Source of the DNA: Paratissierella segnis
GTDB taxonomy: Bacteria > Bacillota > Clostridia > Tissierellales > Tissierellaceae
Direction: 5' to 3'
Length of the DNA: 64,000 bases
Assembly (NCBI RefSeq): GCF_014385195.1
Contig: NZ_JACRTG010000018.1
Coordinates: forward strand, 248,001 to 312,000
This document shows, piece by piece, positions 59,276 through 64,000 of this stretch; the first letter of the stretch is position 1, and each line of letters begins with the position of its first letter. Both the position numbers and the translations under genes were made by a program. The notes beneath the pieces were generated by a model. That model was not told where the DNA came from. It ran no database searches and saw nothing but the letters and a program-made list of their open reading frames with translations.

Positions 59276-60163
59276 ATGAATAAGGTATTAATTACTGGTT
59301 CTAATGGAATGTTAGGGAAAGCTCTTGTAGAAATCTTTTCAAAAGATAGATCTTTTAGTTTATTTGGTATAAATAGATCAGCATCTAATAAACAATTCAT
59401 AGATAATTATACTTGTGATTTAACTGATCTAAAAATACTAAGAAGCATATTAGATGAAATAAAACCGGATATTATTATACATTGTGCAGCAAATGTAAAC
59501 TTGGAATATTGTGAAAGAGAAAAGAAATATGCATATCAATTGAATGCAAAATCATCGGAAATACTTGCTTCCTATAATTCAGATGTGACAAAATTTATTT
59601 ATATTTCTACTGATTCAGTATTTGATGGGATAGTAGGGGATTACACAGAAGGATCTGAGACAAATCCATTAAATTATTATGCTTTCACCAAACTAGAAGG
59701 TGAAAAACTTATTACTCAAAGTAATCCTAATGCAATTATAATTAGAACCAATATTTATGGATTTCACACTGAAACAGGTAATTCATTAGTTGAATGGGGA
59801 CTAAAAAACCTTATTGCTGGAAGGGGAATAACTGGATTTTATGATGTGATTTTCAATCCTGTTTATACTAAACAACTTGCTGAGGTTTGCTATGAGTTAA
59901 TAATATCTAATTACAAAGGATTAGTTAATGTTGGCAGTTATAAAAACATAAGTAAGTATGACTTTTTAATAAAGTTAGCTGATTATTTCAAACTAGATTC
60001 AAATTTAGTCAAAAAAGGTTCAATTGACAATATGATGAATTTTAAGGTTAAAAGGTCAAAAAATACTACCCTTAATACACAATATATTAAAGAATTAGTG
60101 AATGTAGATTTAAGTATTGATACCGGATTTAAGGAATTGGTTAAAGATTATTACAATAAATAG
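59276..60163 (+). CDS. RmlD/SpsK-like sugar-nucleotide reductase
   Basis: 295 residues from ATG 59276 (GGAGGG upstream). Extended short-chain dehydrogenase: VLITGSNGMLGKALVEIF, HCAANVNLEYCEREKKYAYQ, FIYISTDSVFDG and the YYAFTKLEGEKL Tyr-Lys pair. Resembles dTDP-4-dehydrorhamnose reductase and B. subtilis SpsK, which reduce a 4-keto sugar. In the canonical pseudaminate route this step is an amination by PseC; no aminotransferase is found here, so this reductase may act on the PseB product instead. Confidence 0.8.
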   Translation: MNKVLITGSNGMLGKALVEIFSKDRSFSLFGINRSASNKQFIDNYTCDLTDLKILRSILDEIKPDIIIHCAANVNLEYCEREKKYAYQLNAKSSEILASYNSDVTKFIYISTDSVFDGIVGDYTEGSETNPLNYYAFTKLEGEKLITQSNPNAIIIRTNIYGFHTETGNSLVEWGLKNLIAGRGITGFYDVIFNPVYTKQLAEVCYELIISNYKGLVNVGSYKNISKYDFLIKLADYFKLDSNLVKKGSIDNMMNFKVKRSKNTTLNTQYIKELVNVDLSIDTGFKELVKDYYNK

Positions 60164-60185
60164 ATTAATTTATTAGAGGTGAATT

Positions 60186-61259
60186 ATGAGTGTTATAAAA
60201 ATAGGAAATAGATTTGTTGGGGAAGGTAAGAAACCGTATTTTATAGCTGATTTAGCTGCAAATCATGATGGAGATTTGAAAAGAGCATTTATGCTTATAG
60301 AGTTAGCAAAGAAATCTGGTGCTGATGCAGCTAAGTTTCAAAATTTTAAAGCTCCAAAAATTGTTAGCAAAAAAGGATTTAGTAATATGGGGAATATGAA
60401 TTCACATCAATCATCATGGGATAAATCAGTTTATGAAGTGTATAAAGATGCAAGTATACCAGAAGATTGGACATGCAAATTAAAACAAAAATGCGATGAA
60501 GTTGGCATAGAATATATGACTAGTCCATATGATTTTGAATCAGTTGATTTAGTAAGCCCTTACGTAAATGCATATAAAATAGGATCAGGAGATATTACTT
60601 GGCTTGAAATAATAAATTATATTGCAAGTAAAAATAAACCAGTTTTGCTTGCAACTGGTGCATCGGATATAGAAGATGTAGAAAGGGCAGTTAAAACAAT
60701 ATATCATAAAAATAAAAATCTGGTTTTAATGCAATGCAATACTAATTATACTGCTTCTGCAGAAAATTTTAAATATATTAACTTAAATGTATTAAAAACA
60801 TATAAAGAGTTATTTCCTAATATTATTTTAGGATTATCTGATCATACTTTAGGTCATGCTACGGTTTTAGGTGCAATAGCTTTAGGTGCTAAGGTAATTG
60901 AAAAACATTTCACTGATGATAATGGAAGAATAGGACCGGATCATAAGTTTTCGATGAATCCTGTTTCATGGAGAGAAATGGTAGACAGATCTATGGAATT
61001 ATATTATGCGCTAGGGGATGGGAACAAAAAAATTGAAGATAATGAAAAAGAAACATCAATAATACAGAGACGTGCTCTTTTTTTGACAAGAGATATTGCT
61101 AAGGGATCTATTATATATAAAGAGGACTTATTTCCGGTTAGACCGATAAAAGAAGATGGAATCCCACCATATAAAATTGATGAAATAGTAGGAAAAAAGG
61201 TTAATAGGGACTTAAAGAAAGATGATTATATTAAATGGGGAGATCTTGTGAATGATTAG
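60186..61259 (+). CDS. NeuB/PseI/SpsE-type nonulosonate synthase
   Basis: 357 residues. The TIM barrel shows FIADLAANHDGDLKRAFMLI, GADAAKFQNFKAP, SPYDFESVDLV, YKIGSGDITWLEII, LMQCNTNYTA, GLSDHTLGHAT and VIEKHFTDD, with GPDHKFSMNP; a SAF (antifreeze-like) domain follows at about 290-357. It condenses phosphoenolpyruvate with a six-carbon N-acyl sugar to make a nine-carbon acid. Which sugar (pseudaminate, legionaminate or another) cannot be told from the sequence. RBS GAGGTG. Confidence 0.92.
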   Translation: MSVIKIGNRFVGEGKKPYFIADLAANHDGDLKRAFMLIELAKKSGADAAKFQNFKAPKIVSKKGFSNMGNMNSHQSSWDKSVYEVYKDASIPEDWTCKLKQKCDEVGIEYMTSPYDFESVDLVSPYVNAYKIGSGDITWLEIINYIASKNKPVLLATGASDIEDVERAVKTIYHKNKNLVLMQCNTNYTASAENFKYINLNVLKTYKELFPNIILGLSDHTLGHATVLGAIALGAKVIEKHFTDDNGRIGPDHKFSMNPVSWREMVDRSMELYYALGDGNKKIEDNEKETSIIQRRALFLTRDIAKGSIIYKEDLFPVRPIKEDGIPPYKIDEIVGKKVNRDLKKDDYIKWGDLVND

Positions 61260-61797
61260 TGGGGATAAGGTTTATCTTACAGCTGTAGAGAGAGAGGATT
61301 TACCTATACTTAGAAAATGGAGAAATAAAGAGGAGTTCAGGAAATATTTTAGGGAATATAGGGAAATAAGCTCTGAAATGCAAAATAATTGGTTTGATTC
61401 CAAGGTTCTAAATGACCCGAATACTATTATGTTTTCAATTAGAGATATTATAACTGATGAGTTGTTGGGTTGTTGTGGACTCTGCTATATAAATTGGGTT
61501 CATAGATATGCTGATTTATCACTATATATAGGATTTGAAGATTCATATATAGATGAAAATGGAATTGCAGAAGAAAGCTGTAAACTATTATTTAAATATG
61601 GATTTAATGAATTGGGATTAAATAAGATATGGACAGAAATCTATGAGTTTGATATAAAAAAGAAAAAATTATACGACACTATGAATTTTAAACTAGATGG
61701 AGTTCTTAGAGAAAATTATTTTTATGATGGAAGATGGTGGAACTCATTTGTTTTATCTTTATTAGAAAAAGACTACCTTAAAATTAAAAGTAATTGA
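61252..61797 (+). CDS. GNAT N-acetyltransferase, RimJ/PseH-like
   Basis: 181 residues, starting inside the previous gene by 8 bases. KVYLTAVEREDLPILRKWRN at the N-terminus, ADLSLYIGFED, EESCKLLFKYGFNELGLNKI (acetyl-CoA loop region) and YDTMNFKLDGVLRENYFYDG are typical Acetyltransf_3 features. In pseudaminate clusters the GNAT PseH acetylates the 4-amino group. Here it may decorate the nonulosonate or its precursor. Last gene of the glycosylation block; the flagellin promoter follows. Confidence 0.85.
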   Translation: MISGDKVYLTAVEREDLPILRKWRNKEEFRKYFREYREISSEMQNNWFDSKVLNDPNTIMFSIRDIITDELLGCCGLCYINWVHRYADLSLYIGFEDSYIDENGIAEESCKLLFKYGFNELGLNKIWTEIYEFDIKKKKLYDTMNFKLDGVLRENYFYDGRWWNSFVLSLLEKDYLKIKSN

Positions 61798-61820
61798 AAA
61801 AATATCTTTCAAAATCCTAT

Positions 61821-61846
61821 TAAACTTTACTCCAACTCTCCGATAA
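61821..61846 (+). promoter_or_regulatory. Sigma-D promoter of flagellin
   Basis: TAAA (61821-61824), 14 bases, TCCGATAA (61839-61846): a near-consensus sigma-28/D promoter 75 bases before the start codon. Confidence 0.85.
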
Positions 61847-61886
61847 ATATAACAAGAAGCAAATATCGCGATGTTTCTTAAAAAAA

Positions 61887-61918
61887 GGCAAGGAAGCCAA
61901 ACGAAAATTCAAGGAGGA
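61887..61918 (+). promoter_or_regulatory. CsrA-binding-type sites in the flagellin leader
   Basis: GGC-AAGGAA-GCC (61887-61898) presents AGGA in a short hairpin loop, and the ribosome-binding site AAGGAGGA (61911-61918) gives a second GGA 19 bases later. This two-site layout is the one used by CsrA to block flagellin translation in Bacillus. fliW and csrA lie at 52159-52825. Confidence 0.6.
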
Positions 61919-61925
61919 ATAATAA

Positions 61926-62840
61926 ATGAGAATTAACCAAAATATCTCAGCAATGAATACTTATTCAAGATTAACAGCAGCAAATAGTGCAAAGAGCAAT
62001 TCTTTAGCAAAACTATCATCAGGTTTAAGGATCAACAAAGCAGGAGATGACGCAGCAGGATTAGCAATATCAGAAAAAATGAGAGGTCAGATTGGCGGAC
62101 TTAAACAAGCAGTTAGAAATGCACAGGACGGTATCTCTTTAATCCAAACAGCAGAAGGTGCTTTAACAGAAACTCATTCAATGCTTCAAAGAATGAGAGA
62201 TTTAGCAGTACAGGCTTCAAATACAGGAACTAATACAGCAGAAGATACAAAACAAATACAAGCTGAATTTGATCAATTGGCTAAAGAAATTACAAGAGTA
62301 GCAACTGATACAGAATTCAATACAAAGTCTCTGTTTGGATATGATAAGGAATCAGGTAAATTTGAAGAAGCATCATTCACATTCCAAATAGGTGCTAATG
62401 ATAAGCAAACTATGAGTGTAAGTATAGAAGGTATGGATTCAGTAAAATTAGAGGTAGGTTATGTATTAACTTCAGGAGATGTAGGTAGTGGAGGAGATTA
62501 TGAAGGACGTGGAGTAGAGGGAGATGTAGTAGGTATTAATTTACTTGATGCTAGCGGCAATGTTACTGACGGTATTTTGGGGAAAATTGATAAAGCAATA
62601 GAAACAGTTTCTTCCCAAAGAGCATCATTAGGTGCTGCACAAAACAGATTAGACCATACTATCAACAACTTAACGGCTACTTCAGAAAACCTAAGTGCTG
62701 CTGAATCAAGAATCAGAGACGTTGATATGGCAGAAGAAATGGTGGAATTCACAAAGAATAACATCCTAAGCCAAGCAGCTACATCAATGCTTGCTCAAGC
62801 TAACCAAATGCCACAATCAGTATTACAATTATTACAATAA
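61926..62840 (+). CDS. hag: Flagellin
   Basis: 304 residues. Conserved N-terminal D0/D1 (MRINQNISAMNTYSRLTAAN, LAKLSSGLRINKAGDDAAGL, AVRNAQDGISLIQTAEGAL) and C-terminal D1/D0 (LGAAQNRLDHTINNL, AESRIRDVDMAEEMVEFTKN, ILSQAATSMLAQANQMP). The variable middle at about 145-205 is short and glycine-rich (SGDVGSGGDYEGRG) and holds Ser/Thr residues that could be glycosylated by the Maf transferase. Exported by the flagellar type III system. Strong ribosome-binding site that overlaps a CsrA-type site. Confidence 0.97.
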   Translation: MRINQNISAMNTYSRLTAANSAKSNSLAKLSSGLRINKAGDDAAGLAISEKMRGQIGGLKQAVRNAQDGISLIQTAEGALTETHSMLQRMRDLAVQASNTGTNTAEDTKQIQAEFDQLAKEITRVATDTEFNTKSLFGYDKESGKFEEASFTFQIGANDKQTMSVSIEGMDSVKLEVGYVLTSGDVGSGGDYEGRGVEGDVVGINLLDASGNVTDGILGKIDKAIETVSSQRASLGAAQNRLDHTINNLTATSENLSAAESRIRDVDMAEEMVEFTKNNILSQAATSMLAQANQMPQSVLQLLQ

Positions 62841-62850
62841 TAGTAAAAAA

Positions 62851-62880
62851 TAAGCCGACCGGTTTCGGTCGGCTTTATTT
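62851..62880 (+). terminator. Flagellin terminator
   Basis: AAGCCGACCG pairs perfectly with CGGTCGGCTT around GTTT, followed by TATTT. Confidence 0.93.
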
Positions 62881-62916
62881 AAAATAGTCCTATTAAAATA
62901 TCATGGGGTGATTATT

Positions 62917-63288
62917 ATGATATATATAACTAGACCTGTGAACGAGACCCAAAGAAGAGTACCTAAGACCGCTGACAAGGTATTGGAAAACAATTTACAA
63001 GGAAAAGGACCCAAGGAGCAAGTTTTAAATCAGCAGGAAATCCAAAAAGTAAAATATGATCTACAAAGAGATGAACTGCAAAGAGCAATTGAACAGACAA
63101 ATCAAATGATATTTAAAGATGACAATAGATTTGAGTTTAAGATACATGAGCGAACCGGGCGTATAATGGTAAAGCTTGTAAACAATGAGACAAATGAAAT
63201 CGTAAAAGAAATCCCACCGGAAAAGATATTGGATTTAGTAGCCAGTATTTGGGACTTAGTGGGGATTTTGGTAGATGAAAGGGGATAA
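62917..63288 (+). CDS. flaG: FlaG family flagellar protein
   Basis: 123 residues from ATG 62917 (GGGGTG 6 bases upstream); a GTG at 62908 sits in the site. The polar N-terminal half is variable; the C-terminal FEFKIHERTGRIMVKLVN and IVKEIPPEKILDLVASI are the FlaG signature. FlaG influences filament length and cap-filament behaviour. It lies between flagellin and fliD as in many bacteria and may be read from its own promoter after the flagellin terminator. Confidence 0.9.
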   Translation: MIYITRPVNETQRRVPKTADKVLENNLQGKGPKEQVLNQQEIQKVKYDLQRDELQRAIEQTNQMIFKDDNRFEFKIHERTGRIMVKLVNNETNEIVKEIPPEKILDLVASIWDLVGILVDERG

Positions 63289-63291
63289 AAA

Positions 63292-64000
63292 ATGGCAGGG
63301 ATTAGCTTTATAGGCTCTTATTCAGGAATAGATCAAGCTACTATCGATAAGCTAATGGAGGTAGAAAAACTGCCTTTAGTTCAATTATCAAATAAAAAGA
63401 CAGATATAACAGCAAAGCAAAATGCCTGGAAGGATGTAAATACCAGATTGAATTCTCTTTTCGAGAAGCTAAAGGCACTACAAAATCCAAAGACATTTAA
63501 TTCGATGAAGGCTAAATTATCAAATGATGAAATTATTAGTGCAACTGTTTCTAAGGATGCAGTAGCAGGAACATATAAAATAAATGTTTCTCAATTAGCT
63601 ACTAATACTAGTTATATTTCAGAGAAAATATCATTAGAAAATGGAGATATCACCAAGGCATTGGGAATTACCACTGGTAAATTTACTATAACAAATGCTG
63701 ATGGGGACTCAAGAGATATAAATGTTGAAGACAGTGATAGTTTAAAAGCTATAGTCGGAAAGATAAATGAAGCAGCAAAGGATACGAAGGGTGAAGATGG
63801 AGAGACCGTTAAAGGCACGGGAATTAATGCTACAATTATAGATGGGAAATTGATTTTAACTGACAGCAAAACCGGTAAAAGAAATATAACTTTAAATGAT
63901 GATGGTAATGGAACATTAGCTAGTTTAGGTTTAAATGAAGCAGCAAGAGATGAAAAAATCGGAGTTAATGCCCAATTAAAGATTAACGATATTGATATTG
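63292..64000 (+). CDS. fliD: Flagellar hook-associated protein 2 FliD, N-terminal part
   Basis: The first 236 residues are present; the gene runs past the end of the window. GSYSGIDQATIDKLMEVEKL, then LSNKKTDITAKQNAWKDVNT and LNSLFEKLKALQNPKTF are the N-terminal D0/D1 part of the filament cap protein; TYKINVSQLATNTSYISE and the LTDSKTGKRNITL strand belong to the head domains. FliD caps the filament and helps flagellin fold. AAGGGG precedes the ATG 4 bases after flaG. Confidence 0.92.
   Translation, partial: MAGISFIGSYSGIDQATIDKLMEVEKLPLVQLSNKKTDITAKQNAWKDVNTRLNSLFEKLKALQNPKTFNSMKAKLSNDEIISATVSKDAVAGTYKINVSQLATNTSYISEKISLENGDITKALGITTGKFTITNADGDSRDINVEDSDSLKAIVGKINEAAKDTKGEDGETVKGTGINATIIDGKLILTDSKTGKRNITLNDDGNGTLASLGLNEAARDEKIGVNAQLKINDIDI

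Overview
The window reads as chromosome of a low-GC, anaerobic, endospore-forming, flagellated Bacillota, probably class Clostridia or Tissierellia. The support is AT-rich codon use, TTG and GTG starts behind strong GGAGG sites, a 2-oxoacid:ferredoxin oxidoreductase subunit, rubredoxin, a Spo0E-like protein, an exosporium-like protein, FabK as the only enoyl reductase seen, and a Bacillus-type CheC/CheD/FliY motility set. Species assignment is not possible from sequence reading alone.

Layout. 1-282: 3' end of a 2-oxoacid:ferredoxin oxidoreductase gamma subunit. 357-7384: spore protein and fabZ on the minus strand, divergent from fabH-fabK-fabD-fabG, then a 290-bp inverted-repeat element, then acpP-fabF. 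7430-12770: an accessory, partly decayed block of small secreted proteins, a frameshifted TraX-family gene, a frameshifted secreted-protein gene, a 5'-truncated ECF sigma factor and a DUF4367-type anti-sigma protein. Three copies of one bipartite promoter-like element and a degraded copy of the fabF 3' end lie in this block. 13004-23440: housekeeping genes cca, glmM, degV, tRNA-Leu, tig-clpP-clpX, lon-engB and rubredoxin. 23597-36484: RsbW-like ATPase, SLH/YcdB surface protein, typA, cls, a lipoprotein, pepT, spo0E-like, a second degV, an anchored EEP-family protein, tRNA-Lys, a CBS/ACT protein, a small-multidrug-export-family protein and a zinc-ribbon protein.

36665-64000 is devoted to motility: two tandem chemoreceptors, cheW-cheD-cheB-cheR-cheA-cheC-cheY-cheW-fliM-fliY, flgM-flgN-flgK-flgL-fliW-csrA, a minus-strand chemoreceptor/bacteriohemerythrin pair, a flagellin-glycosylation block (unknown protein, Maf-type transferase, PseB, SpsF-like, RmlD-like, NeuB-like, GNAT), flagellin, flaG and the start of fliD. 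Together these cover sensing (receptors, CheW, CheA), adaptation (CheR, CheB, CheD, CheC), the switch (FliM, FliY), late export control (FlgM, FlgN), filament junction proteins, post-transcriptional flagellin control (FliW, CsrA and a CsrA-like site in the flagellin leader) and sugar decoration of the filament. Sigma-D type promoters precede flagellin, the short chemoreceptor and the glycosylation block.

Across the window an intergenic repeat family rich in GTGAATT/GTGAACT heptamers recurs between genes. It supplies the C-terminal codons of two proteins, PepT and the hemerythrin. The most unusual points are the decayed sigma/anti-sigma locus with its shared promoter element, the non-canonical nonulosonate gene set that lacks a visible PseC or PseG, and two terminator hairpins whose 3' arm and T-tract are also the ribosome-binding site of the next gene.
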